Source: Granulicella sp. dw_53 (lineage in GTDB: Bacteria; Acidobacteriota; Terriglobia; Terriglobales; Acidobacteriaceae). From it: 64,000 bases of DNA. Every line of letters starts with the position of its first letter. Positions within the stretch are counted from its first letter, which is position 1. The notes beneath the pieces were generated by a model, which was not told where the DNA came from, searched no databases, and saw only the letters and a program-made list of their open reading frames with translations. Location of the stretch: positions 186,001-250,000 of the forward strand of contig NZ_JAAVUR010000006.1 of assembly GCF_018449545.1 (NCBI RefSeq), given 5' to 3'. Both the position numbers and the translations under genes were made by a program. Shown here piece after piece: positions 42,587 to 50,477 of this stretch.

Positions 42587-42946
42587 GTGAGTCTGAGCAG
42601 CCACCTCCGCCGAATGTTTGTGCTTCTTCTGGCATGCCTTTGGATCACGAGCGCATCTTTTGCCGAGAGTCTCTCGGCAGAGTTTCCGCTGTGTCAGCCG
42701 GACCGTTCCCCTTGCTGCCCGCTACCAGTGAACTATGCGCCAGGATCTTGTCCGGCGTGTCAGGCACCAATCACGGTCGCCGCAAAAGAAGAGACCAAAT
42801 CGGAGAGGGTCCGTTTCAACCCACGCTCTGAGAGTGTTCACCATTCCAGACAGGTTCCTCTCATCCGCGTGGCTCCGCGCGAGCTTACTGTAGGTTTGCG
42901 CTATCATCCGGCCGTTTTTCAGCTTAAGGACGATCTGCGAATTTAG
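42587..42946 (+). CDS. small exported Cys-rich hypothetical protein
   Basis: The 119-residue product starts at GTG 42587 and has a signal peptide (MFVLLLACLWITSASFAES). The mature N-terminus contains five Cys in 24 residues (CQPDRSPCC, then SCPACQ), suggesting metal binding or disulfides. The remainder has no known domain. It lies 86 bp before the 42-residue Cys-rich peptide on the same strand, with a small GAGAGA/TCTCTC hairpin just after its stop. No Shine-Dalgarno sequence is clear. I do not recognise a family. Confidence 0.6.
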   Translation: MSLSSHLRRMFVLLLACLWITSASFAESLSAEFPLCQPDRSPCCPLPVNYAPGSCPACQAPITVAAKEETKSERVRFNPRSESVHHSRQVPLIRVAPRELTVGLRYHPAVFQLKDDLRI

Positions 42947-43032
42947 AGAGATTCTTTCTCTCGGCTTGCATTTTATGGCCCGTCATTGTTGACGGCCGTG
43001 TCGTTCTTTTCCGAAAACCTAAAGGAGTTTTT

Positions 43033-43161
43033 ATGAAGATCAAAGTCCTATCGTTGGTAGTTGCAGCAGTTATGCTCTTGTCTCTGCCGGCGTCTGCCGC
43101 AACCATCAACGCCTGCTGCGGAGAGCCTGCCTGTTGCGATGGTGGTAGCTGCTGCCAATAG
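43033..43161 (+). CDS. 42-residue exported cysteine-pair peptide
   Basis: AAAGGAG sits 5 bases before ATG 43033, an excellent Shine-Dalgarno match. The 42 residues are a signal peptide (MKIKVLSLVVAAVMLLSLPA, then SA) and a mature tail of about 20 residues with three Cys-Cys pairs: NACCGEPACCDGGSCCQ. No family was recognised with certainty. Clustered CC pairs in the periplasm suggest binding of copper, zinc or another soft metal, which is inference. A terminator follows 19 bp after the stop, supporting a real, discrete gene. Confidence 0.7.
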   Translation: MKIKVLSLVVAAVMLLSLPASAATINACCGEPACCDGGSCCQ

Positions 43162-43180
43162 CAAGTGTGTCAAAACAGAG

Positions 43181-43200
43181 AGGCCGCCTCCGGGCGGCCT
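43181..43200 (+). terminator. terminator after the cysteine-pair peptide
   Basis: AGGCCGCC (43181-43188) pairs exactly with GGCGGCCT (43193-43200) around TCCG, followed by TCTCATT. It is shared with the convergent gene at 43217. Confidence 0.75.
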
Positions 43201-43216
43201 TCTCATTGGATAGCAA

Positions 43217-43612
43217 TTAGGATCGATGGGCGAATGCGGCTGAAGGACCAGCGGTTTGATCTGCTTCCTCTCCGAGGTCCATGGCTGCGATGAGGCCGTT
43301 GTTCATAGTGAATACATGGAGAACCTCGCTGTCCGAAAGAACATCTCCTTGAAGGCTCTTGACGAGTTGGTGCACCCTGACGCGGGTCTTGCCTCCGTCT
43401 TCCTCGGCCATTGCGAGCGGTTCGACAATGGGATCGAACTCACTCCATTGTCGAGTCCAGTAGGCGCGGACCTCTTCTTTTCCGACGACCTTGCCGCCCT
43501 CCGAAGCCTTGGGCCAGCTCACGTCCTGCGTCATCAGTGCTAATGCACCGTCGACGTCCCGCTGGTTGAATGCGGAGTACGCCTGCTCAATCGTGGTCTT
43601 GGTGTCTCCCAT
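43217..43612 (-). CDS. SnoaL/NTF2-like fold protein
   Basis: The 131-residue product starts at ATG 43612 after AGGAGG. It has the NTF2-like pattern: TTIEQAYSAFNQRDVDGALA, MTQDVSWPKASEGG, VRAYWTRQWSEFDPIVEPLA and SEVLHVFTMNNGLIAAMDLG. Such folds act as isomerases, cyclases or ligand-binding proteins; no specific activity is shown. No signal peptide. It ends the minus-strand series beginning at the MarR gene. The 254-bp gap before it shows no gene. Confidence 0.85.
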   Translation of the reverse strand: MGDTKTTIEQAYSAFNQRDVDGALALMTQDVSWPKASEGGKVVGKEEVRAYWTRQWSEFDPIVEPLAMAEEDGGKTRVRVHQLVKSLQGDVLSDSEVLHVFTMNNGLIAAMDLGEEADQTAGPSAAFAHRS

Positions 43613-43866
43613 TCATCCTCCTATAACGCTTGCCATGCACTTGGGTTCTTGTTATGCGATCCGTCCACATCATCGCCGACGAGTTTTGACAAAAGCAAGG
43701 ACGAAGCCACACCGTTTTATCTTTCTGTTCCTTCGATGCGGTAGACAGGCAGGGAACGGGAACGTGCTTCCTCCCAATTCAGATGGCTGCCACAGCCGGG
43801 CGGGAAGGCCAGAGTCACCGTGCTTGCCTCCTGCTCCAACTGCTCTCTCGAATCCGAAGTCGACTA

Positions 43867-44436
43867 CTAGCGGAGTGGCATCTCCTCCTGGAGGCGTTGC
43901 AGCACGCTGGCGGTTGTGTCTACTTCGCTTAGGCGAGGGAAGATCTTTTCGACGCTGTGCGCGTGGGCCTCGGCGCTTCGGTCGGTCATGGCATCTGCGA
44001 TGAGGACGACGTTGTAGCCCAACTCATAGGCGCTGCGTGCGGTGGATTCCACGCCGCTGCTGGTTGCGATGCCGGTTAGGAAGACCTGGGTCACGCCGCG
44101 CTGGCGGAGGTCGTGATCGAGGGAGGTGCCGATGAATGCGCCCTGCCGCTGCTTGGTAATGAGGAGGTCGGTGGGTTGCTGCTCCAGTGCGGGGATGAGG
44201 TCGGCCCAGTCGTCTGGAAGAGAGAGCTTGGGACGGGTAGCGTCGGTGCGGCCTGGGGCTCCGCCGGTGACGTTGACGAGGACGACTGGCAGGCCGCGTT
44301 CGCGGAAGGCTCGCGCGAGTTGAACGGAGCGGCTGACGATCTCGTTGGTGGGGTGCGCGGTATCGGCGGCGACGATGCCTTTCTGGAGGTCGATCACGAT
44401 CAGGGCAGAGGTGGTGTCGAGGGTGGCGAGGGGCAT
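43867..44436 (-). CDS. isochorismatase-fold hydrolase lacking the usual catalytic cysteine
   Basis: The 189-residue protein has the isochorismatase fold: ALIVIDLQKGIV (Asp of the triad), LLITKQRQGAFIGTSLDHDL (Lys), and FLTGIATSSGVESTARSAYE. In cysteine hydrolases of this family the last motif reads GxATxxCVESTAR; here Gly stands at the Cys position. True isochorismatases also lack that Cys, so the protein may act differently or be a non-cysteine member. Cytosolic; substrate unknown. It is 24 bp downstream of a small membrane protein gene. Confidence 0.85.
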   Translation of the reverse strand: MPLATLDTTSALIVIDLQKGIVAADTAHPTNEIVSRSVQLARAFRERGLPVVLVNVTGGAPGRTDATRPKLSLPDDWADLIPALEQQPTDLLITKQRQGAFIGTSLDHDLRQRGVTQVFLTGIATSSGVESTARSAYELGYNVVLIADAMTDRSAEAHAHSVEKIFPRLSEVDTTASVLQRLQEEMPLR

Positions 44437-44460
44437 CTCTCTCTTCCGGTTGATGTGGCG

Positions 44461-44766
44461 TTATCTGGTGTGCTTTTTGGAGAAATTGATGCTCGACAGG
44501 ATTCCGATGGTGGCTATGCCTGAGAAGATTGCGAGGGTTGGGTCGCCTTCGGTTGCGACTTCTCCTACTCGAAAGAGGATGTAACCGACGACGATGTTGG
44601 CTAGTGCCCAGAGGATGTTTACGGTGGGCGAGGACAGACCTTTTCCGGGAGGTTTGGCGAATGGTGTGGGGAAGGGATCTCCGGAGATGCCGTGCACGAA
44701 GTGAGGGACTACGTTGGCCAGGAAGCATCCGGAGAAGAAGCTTGCGATGGAGTGGTATGGGTTCAT
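44461..44766 (-). CDS. small membrane protein, three helices
   Basis: From ATG 44766 the 101-residue product has hydrophobic segments SIASFFSGCFLANVVPHFVH, VNILWALANIVVGYILFRVG and LAIFSGIATIGILSSI. The frame upstream to 44868 is not supported. I do not recognise a characterised family. It lies between the MFS gene and the isochorismatase-fold gene on the same strand. Confidence 0.65.
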   Translation of the reverse strand: MNPYHSIASFFSGCFLANVVPHFVHGISGDPFPTPFAKPPGKGLSSPTVNILWALANIVVGYILFRVGEVATEGDPTLAIFSGIATIGILSSINFSKKHTR

Positions 44767-44884
44767 TTGTTCTCTCTTTTGTTGAGGGTGGTGTGGGCGA
44801 AGGGGTCTGGAGCTGAAGCCCCTTTTAGTAGGGCTAAAGCCGAACGCTAATCCGAACGACAAGAGCAACAGCAGTGGCTCGACG

Positions 44885-46195
44885 TTATACAGGTGCGGGG
44901 AGCAGGCCCATGTCCTGGTAGATGGGCCGCATGATGGCTCTGATCTTGGGGAGTTCGAAGGTGAACCAGAGCGAGCCGGCGATGCAGCAGGTGCCGGTGA
45001 TGATGACGGTGTGGGGCGCTCCGATGTGACCTGCCAGCGCGCCTGCCAGCAGGCTGCCGAACGGTGAGGCTCCGAAGAAGGCCATGGTGTAGTAGCTCAT
45101 CGCACGGGCGCGTTTCTCTTCGGGCACCAGCGACTGGATGATGGTGTTGCTGGCGGATGCGGTCTGGATCATCCCAAAGCCGACGAAGGTCATCAGGATG
45201 AGAGAGAGCCACAATGTGTGCGATAGGCCGAAGAGGATCAGCGCGCTGCCCAGCGTTGCGGAGGCGATCTGAAGCATGCGGGTGAGACCTACGACGGACT
45301 TGCGAACGGCGAGAGAGAGCGCCGATATCAATGCCCCGAATCCTGCGGCTCCCATGAGCCAGCCTACGGTCGCCGCGCCGCCGTGCAGGACCTGGGCGGC
45401 GAAGATGGGAAGCACCACGGCCCAGGAGTATCCCATGAGGCTGATGAAGGCGAAGAGCAGAAGGATGGTCCGGATGGGACGGAAGGTGCGGACGTAGTCC
45501 CAGCCCTCGCGCATCTGCTGGAGCATGTTGGCCTGGTGGCGGGGGAGGTCCAAAGGGCGAATGCGCATCAGCAGCAAGGATGCGATGACGGCGAGGTAGC
45601 TGATACCGTCAATGAGAAAGCATGCGCCTTCGCCAACGGCTGCGATGACGAGGCCGGCGACGGCGGGGCCGATGAGGCGTGCGCTATTTGCCATGGAGGA
45701 GTTGATGGCGATGGCGTTGCTAAGGTCGTTGCGGTCGTCGACCATCTGCACGAGGAAGGATTGACGCCCGGGCATGTCGAAGGCGTTGATGATGCCCTGG
45801 AGTACGGTGAGGGCGATGATCTCCCAGAGGGTGATGATGTGGGCCAGGGTGAGCGCGGCCAGGGCGAGAGACTGGATGGCTGCCGCGGCTTGTGTCGCTA
45901 TGAGCAGCTTGCGGCGGTCGAGGCGTTCGACGCAGACGCCGGCGATTGGCCCCATGGCAAAGGAGACGATCTGTCCGGCGAAGCTTACGATGCCGAGCAG
46001 AAGGGCGGAGTGGGTGAGTTGGTAGACGAGCCAGGTGGTGGCCAGCCGTGTCATCCAGTTGCCGATTAAGGAGATGCTTTGGCCCAGGAAGAAGAGTTGG
46101 AAGTTGCGATGCCGCAACGCCCGCCAGGCGTGTGCGAAGGAGCGTCGAGGGATAGGTGTCTCCTGTGTATTGGGTGGGACGGTGGGCTTGTTCAT
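44885..46195 (-). CDS. MFS transporter (EntS-like exporter family)
   Basis: The 436-residue inner-membrane protein has about 12 helices. It begins with the family block RHRNFQLFFLGQSISLIGNW, then the loop motif GVCVERLDRRKLLIATQ and the central AFDMPGRQSFLVQMVDDRND. These are the marks of the EntS/MFS-3 exporters of siderophores and other small molecules. A MarR gene lies 25 bp upstream on the same strand, so a MarR-controlled efflux unit is likely. The substrate is unknown. Confidence 0.92.
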   Translation of the reverse strand: MNKPTVPPNTQETPIPRRSFAHAWRALRHRNFQLFFLGQSISLIGNWMTRLATTWLVYQLTHSALLLGIVSFAGQIVSFAMGPIAGVCVERLDRRKLLIATQAAAAIQSLALAALTLAHIITLWEIIALTVLQGIINAFDMPGRQSFLVQMVDDRNDLSNAIAINSSMANSARLIGPAVAGLVIAAVGEGACFLIDGISYLAVIASLLLMRIRPLDLPRHQANMLQQMREGWDYVRTFRPIRTILLLFAFISLMGYSWAVVLPIFAAQVLHGGAATVGWLMGAAGFGALISALSLAVRKSVVGLTRMLQIASATLGSALILFGLSHTLWLSLILMTFVGFGMIQTASASNTIIQSLVPEEKRARAMSYYTMAFFGASPFGSLLAGALAGHIGAPHTVIITGTCCIAGSLWFTFELPKIRAIMRPIYQDMGLLPAPV

Positions 46196-46220
46196 TGGTT
46201 GTGGCCTTCTCTTGGGCGAG

Positions 46221-46649
46221 TTACTTTTCTGCCAGGCGCTTGATGATCTCGCCGGCGGCGAAGAGGGTTGCTTGTTCTTGTTTGTCGAGTTGGGATATGG
46301 CTTGCGCGAGCCAGGTTCGTTTGGCCTCGCCGGTGCTCTTGCGCAGAGCCGCTCCTTTGGGGGTCAACTCGATATGGACCTGGCGGCCGTCGGTGGGATG
46401 AGGCTTGCGCTCGACCATGCCCATCTCTTCGAGCGCGGCGATGGTGGTTCCCATGGACTGCGGCTTCATGCCTTCGGCGCGGGCGAGGTCGGCGGTGGTG
46501 GCAGGGCCTTCCTTGGCGAGACGGCCCATGACGGCGGACTCGGTCAAGGTGAGCTCATGCGAGGCGGTGGCTGCCCGTATGCGGCGCACCAGGAGGCCGA
46601 TGGCTTGAGTCAGGTCGGTGACGGCGGTTTCGAGTGTTCTGGATGGCAT
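46221..46649 (-). CDS. MarR-family transcriptional regulator
   Basis: The 142-residue winged-helix protein has LTLTESAVMGRLAKEGPATT, ADLARAEGMKPQSMGTTIAA and the wing VERKPHPTDGRQVHIELTPK. MarR proteins bind palindromes as dimers and release on binding phenolic or oxidising ligands. A perfect 20-bp palindrome lies 28 bp upstream of its ATG. The MFS exporter gene follows after 25 bp, so the pair is probably auto-regulated. Confidence 0.94.
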   Translation of the reverse strand: MPSRTLETAVTDLTQAIGLLVRRIRAATASHELTLTESAVMGRLAKEGPATTADLARAEGMKPQSMGTTIAALEEMGMVERKPHPTDGRQVHIELTPKGAALRKSTGEAKRTWLAQAISQLDKQEQATLFAAGEIIKRLAEK

Positions 46650-46676
46650 GACAGTTTTTATCTTATCTAAACAACA

Positions 46677-46703
46677 GCTGAACTTGCAAGTTCAGCTTGC
46701 AAG
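46677..46703. promoter_or_regulatory. MarR operator: perfect 20-bp palindrome plus overlapping half-repeat
   Basis: GCTGAACTTGCAAGTTCAGC (46677-46696) is its own reverse complement. The core TTGCAAG recurs directly after it (CTTGCAAG at 46696-46703), 13 bp centre to centre. The position in front of marR fits autoregulation of marR-MFS. Confidence 0.75.
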
Positions 46704-46931
46704 TTTGCCTGTCGTTATGACGAACGAGGTTGTGGGTGCGTGATGGAGGTGCTACGGCATCCCCCGGGCTGGATGCGGCGGTGGGAATAAAGAGATAAGT
46801 CAATGGTTCTCTATGACGTGCGGGAGTAACGCCAAGCGCATCTCTTTGTCGAAGGGGTGAGCCTCATCGGTTGTATTTCGTTGTGGGTGCGGGCCTTATT
46901 CCGGCGATTTTTTTCGGTGAGGTGAGGTCCA

Positions 46932-48815
46932 ATGGCAGATGAGATTTATGACTTCGTGGTAATCGGGTCGGGAGCTGGCGGTGGGCCGGTGGCGACGAAT
47001 CTTGCGCGTGCGGGGTATACGGTGCTGGTGCTGGAGGCGGGCGAGGACAACGACAACTATAACTATCGCGTTCCTGCTTTTAATAGCCTGGCGAGCGAAG
47101 ATCCGGCGATGAGTTGGGACTTCTTCGTTCGGCACTATGACGATCAGGCGATGCAGAGGCGTGACTCGAAGTATGTCGCGGAGCGCGATGGTGTTTTTTA
47201 TCCGCGGGCCGGGACGTTGGGAGGATGTACCGCGCATAACGCGATGATTATGGTGTATCCGTTCAACAGCGACTGGGAGAACATTCGCGAGCTGGTGGGG
47301 GACGATTCGTGGTCGGCGGAGAGTATGCGGAGTTACTTTGAGCGGCTGGAACACTGCGACTATCTGTCGGAGATTCACCGATCGATCGAGGCGGTCTCCG
47401 GGCTGTTGCATGGGCAGGGAACGCATCCTGCGCGGCATGGCTTCTCGGGCTGGCTCCATACGGAGCGGGTGAGCACGGAGCTGGTGCTGAAGGATCTCGA
47501 GTTGCTGAAGGTGATCGTGGAGGCCGCGGCGACGGGGCTCGCGCATCATCTGGGCGATTTACTTCTCGATCTCGAGACGTTCCTGGATCCGAACGATTGG
47601 AGGTTTGTGACCAGCAAGAATCGGGAGGCGGTCTTTCCTACTCCGCTGGCCACGCACCGGGGGATTCGCAATGGGACGCGGGAGTTGTTGTTGGAGGCGG
47701 TGAAGGATACGGGTGGGAAGCTTAGCATTCGGACGGGCGCGCTGGCTTCGAAGATCGTCTTCGATGAGGATCGGCGGGCGGTGGCGGTGGAGTATCTTGT
47801 GGGGCCGGGTCTCTATAAGGCTTCGCGGAGCTTCTCTGCCGATGCCGAGCCGTCCAAGGTTACGGTGCGTGCGCGGCACGAGATTATTTTGTCGGGTGGC
47901 GCGTTCAACAGCCCGCAGTTGTTGATGCTCTCGGGCGTGGGCGATGAGGCTGAGCTGAGGAAGTTCGGGATTACGCCGGTGGTGTCTTTGCCGGGCGTGG
48001 GGAAGAATCTGCAGGATCGGTATGAAGTAGGGGTGGTCTCGAAGATGATGAAGCCCTTCGGCCTGTTGAAGGGCGCGACCTTCACCCCGCCGGTCGATGG
48101 AGCTCCCGTGGATGCTACCTTTGCCGACTGGGAGCAAGGCAAGGGGGTCTATACGACCAGCGGCGCGACGATTGCCGTGACGAAGCGGTCGAGTCCCGAG
48201 AGAGCCGATCCGGATCTACTGATCTTCGCGCTTCCTGCGTACTTCAAGGGGTACTATCCGGGATATTCCAAGGCTACGGAGCGGTATCACGATAAGCTTA
48301 CGTGGGCCATTCTGAAGGCTCGTACCAACAATACTGCTGGAGAGGTAAAGCTGCGCAGTAACGATCCGCGGGACACGCCTTCGATTCACTTTCATTACTT
48401 CGGCGAAGGAAACGATGCTTCGGGAGACGACCTGCGCGCGGTCGTCGAGGGAGTTAAGTTTGCGCGGGAGATGAATCGGCATATTGAGAAGAAGGTCGGC
48501 ATGGAGGAGCAGGTGCCGGGGCCTGCGATCTCTTCGGATGAGGAGATTGCGGACTTTATTCGACGTGAGGCCTGGGGACATCACGCTTCGTGCACGAATC
48601 GCATGGGACCGAAGGAGGATCCGATGGCGGTGCTGGATAGCCGCTTTCGAGTGCATGGAACGAAGGGGCTGCGGGTGGTGGATGCGTCGGTCTTTCCGCG
48701 GATACCGGGTTTCTTTATTGTGAGCGCGGTTTATATGATCGCGGAGAAGGCCAGCGATGTGATTCTGGAGGATGTTCAGGCTGCGGAGGGGGCGAAGGAA
48801 GGGTGGGACAATTAG
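46932..48815 (+). CDS. GMC-family FAD-dependent oxidoreductase
   Basis: The 627-residue flavoprotein starts at ATG 46932 after GAGG. It has the Rossmann block FVVIGSGAGGGPVATNLARA, VLVLEAGED, the GMC segments RAGTLGGCTAHNAMIMVYPF and IILSGGAFNSPQLLMLSGVG, and a C-terminal catalytic region GHHASCTNRMGPKEDPMAVL and DASVFPRIPGFFIVSAVYMI. The His in GHHAS is the expected catalytic residue. GMC enzymes oxidise alcohols, choline, sugars or sterols; the substrate is not told. No signal peptide. It is divergent from marR. Confidence 0.9.
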   Translation: MADEIYDFVVIGSGAGGGPVATNLARAGYTVLVLEAGEDNDNYNYRVPAFNSLASEDPAMSWDFFVRHYDDQAMQRRDSKYVAERDGVFYPRAGTLGGCTAHNAMIMVYPFNSDWENIRELVGDDSWSAESMRSYFERLEHCDYLSEIHRSIEAVSGLLHGQGTHPARHGFSGWLHTERVSTELVLKDLELLKVIVEAAATGLAHHLGDLLLDLETFLDPNDWRFVTSKNREAVFPTPLATHRGIRNGTRELLLEAVKDTGGKLSIRTGALASKIVFDEDRRAVAVEYLVGPGLYKASRSFSADAEPSKVTVRARHEIILSGGAFNSPQLLMLSGVGDEAELRKFGITPVVSLPGVGKNLQDRYEVGVVSKMMKPFGLLKGATFTPPVDGAPVDATFADWEQGKGVYTTSGATIAVTKRSSPERADPDLLIFALPAYFKGYYPGYSKATERYHDKLTWAILKARTNNTAGEVKLRSNDPRDTPSIHFHYFGEGNDASGDDLRAVVEGVKFAREMNRHIEKKVGMEEQVPGPAISSDEEIADFIRREAWGHHASCTNRMGPKEDPMAVLDSRFRVHGTKGLRVVDASVFPRIPGFFIVSAVYMIAEKASDVILEDVQAAEGAKEGWDN

Positions 48816-48908
48816 CTCCGAATCGCGATGCATTGGCGGCGCGGGACATCCTATGGGGAGGCAGGCTCATCCACCTTAGTAGCCTTTGGGCTGAGATAGG
48901 AGTTCCTG

Positions 48909-49124
48909 ATGTCCGATATGATTGCAGTTCCAGAAGAAAATGAGGTTCCGAAGGAGAAGAAGGGGCCTCACGATCCGAATGAGATCAATCCCAAGCTCGC
49001 TTCCGATATCCACTACTGGGCCACGGAGTTCCATGTGACGGGGCAGCAGTTGCATGAGGCGATTCGCGTGCACGGCACGCATGTTGCCAAGGTGCGCGAG
49101 GCGCTGAAGCATCACAAACATTAG
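48909..49124 (+). CDS. DUF3606 domain protein
   Basis: The 71-residue protein starts at ATG 48909 after AGGAG. A charged N-terminus leads to the DUF3606 pattern: INPKLASDIHYWATEFHVTG, QQLHEAIRVHGTHVAKVREA. Family members are small cytosolic proteins of unknown function. It lies 93 bp after the GMC gene. Confidence 0.82.
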   Translation: MSDMIAVPEENEVPKEKKGPHDPNEINPKLASDIHYWATEFHVTGQQLHEAIRVHGTHVAKVREALKHHKH

Positions 49125-49300
49125 AGATTGGGGAATAATTCGCCCATTGCGGGGGTTATATCAGGCGAGATGTGCCGCAGCCAGCCTGTAGGCACCGCGG
49201 ACAGTTATTCGTCGTGTTGAAAATAATGAAGTATAGGGCTAGAGGTCGCGTTGATTCCGCGGCCTCTTTTGTTTTTTGTAGGTTCTTTCGCGTGCGGGGC

Positions 49301-49705
49301 TTAGAGGCAGTCCCGGGACCAGCGGAAGAGGGTGACGGTAAGGAGTTGGTCGGTGGGGGAGGCGGGGGCTTCGGGGGTGGGGCCGGAGGGGGTGAAGTGT
49401 AGGCGCACGTCGATGTCGTCGTGGGAGCAGAAGCGCGCGCTGTGCTCCTGGCCGAGCTTGATGAACTTATCCCAGGTGGGGCTGTCGAGGTGGGCCTCTT
49501 CGGCGGAGACGTTGCGGGTGTGGAGCAGGTCGTCGACCTGGGCGCGGGTCAGGCCGGGTTTAAAGTCGTTGGCGTAAGTGACGAGGGTCGCTTGATAGTG
49601 GGCTTCATGCTGCCGAAGGCGCACGGCCTTGCGATAGCTGTTGGCCTTCCAGAGGAGAGCAGCGAAGAGCAGGAAGATGGCGATGGTGAGAATTTTTAGG
49701 TTCAT
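49301..49705 (-). CDS. hypothetical protein with N-terminal membrane anchor
   Basis: The 134-residue product starts with one hydrophobic helix (LTIAIFLLFAALLWKANSYR) and continues as a soluble, probably periplasmic domain: AVRLRQHEAHYQATLVTYAN, GLTRAQVDDLLHTRNVSAEE, FIKLGQEHSARFCSHDDID. No family is recognised. It is convergent with the DUF3606 gene. Confidence 0.6.
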   Translation of the reverse strand: MNLKILTIAIFLLFAALLWKANSYRKAVRLRQHEAHYQATLVTYANDFKPGLTRAQVDDLLHTRNVSAEEAHLDSPTWDKFIKLGQEHSARFCSHDDIDVRLHFTPSGPTPEAPASPTDQLLTVTLFRWSRDCL

Positions 49706-49853
49706 TGGGTGGTGGGGACCGTAGGCAGACGTTAGATGGGTGGCTGGTGGACTGTCAATGAAGGGAAGATCTCGCGAGGATTCGCTTGAGATCTCCCGGG
49801 TTTGCTATTGCCGTTTTGTATCGATGCTGAGAGCATTGGGGCAGAGGTGGGGT

Positions 49854-50066
49854 ATGGCCAATAAACAGAGAGGCTATCCTGACCGTCGCGGGATGGGTGC
49901 GCAAAGCGACTTCATCGCCGAACAGTTCATCCCTGGTGAAGAGTACAAAGCGGAACAGATGGCGAGGGTTAAGAAGCTGCTTGCCGCAGGTGTTAGCCCC
50001 GAAGAGATCGCGCAGATGTTTTCCATCCCCTTCGATCTGCTTTCGGGTCAAAAGGACAATCCATAA
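49854..50066 (+). CDS. hypothetical 70-residue protein
   Basis: ATG 49854 is preferred (GAGGTGGGG upstream); the frame is open from 49740. The sequence MANKQRGYPDRRGMGAQSDF leads to VKKLLAAGVSPEEIAQMFSI, a helix-turn-helix-like segment. No family is known to me. It is monocistronic. Confidence 0.5.
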   Translation: MANKQRGYPDRRGMGAQSDFIAEQFIPGEEYKAEQMARVKKLLAAGVSPEEIAQMFSIPFDLLSGQKDNP

Positions 50067-50195
50067 GCCTGTTCTGAGAATGGATCAAATTGGTCCACTC
50101 CGGGGATTATGCTTCCCACTACGATGATTAAGACGGTCGTTTGTGCCGAGGCTTTGAGTGGATTGGAGAGGCGATCAAATCTAAAGTAGTCGCAT

Positions 50196-50418
50196 CTAGC
50201 TGCAAATCATCTTTTCGAAGCGTGCGTCCATTTCGTACTCTTGGATGAAGACCCCCCATCTGCTTCTGCCAAATCCTGCTGTATGGGCTGCCGGAAGTTG
50301 GTGTCATCTTCCAGAAGAAAGAGGCCGTCTCGGTGATCAGCTGTTCGGCGGGCTTGCCTGCCTGATGAGCGATGCGGGAGAGCTGGGCTTCCTGTTCGGC
50401 GGTAAGATGGAGTTCCAC
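50196..50418 (-). pseudogene. ParD-like antitoxin gene broken by two -1 frameshifts
   Basis: From GTG 50418 the first frame reads VELHLTAEQEAQLSRIAHQA and KPAEQLITETA. It must shift by one base to read FLLEDDTNFRQPIQQDLAEA, then again within a run of six G to read GVFIQEYEMDARFEKMICS before TAG at 50196. The joined sequence is the usual length and pattern of ParD/CopG-type antitoxins found in soil bacteria. Each break looks like loss of one base. No ParE/RelE toxin gene follows. A single-frame reading to 50128 is a misleading open frame. Confidence 0.7.
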
Positions 50419-50477
50419 GAAGTTTAAGCTAGATAGAGCCAAATGTGATGTCATGGCGTGCTTTTAAGAGGTGATGT

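Noticed and set aside
43491..44003. A 170-residue plus-strand frame over the gap 43613-43866
   Set aside because: It crosses two minus-strand genes and has no coherent domain; the gap itself shows no gene.
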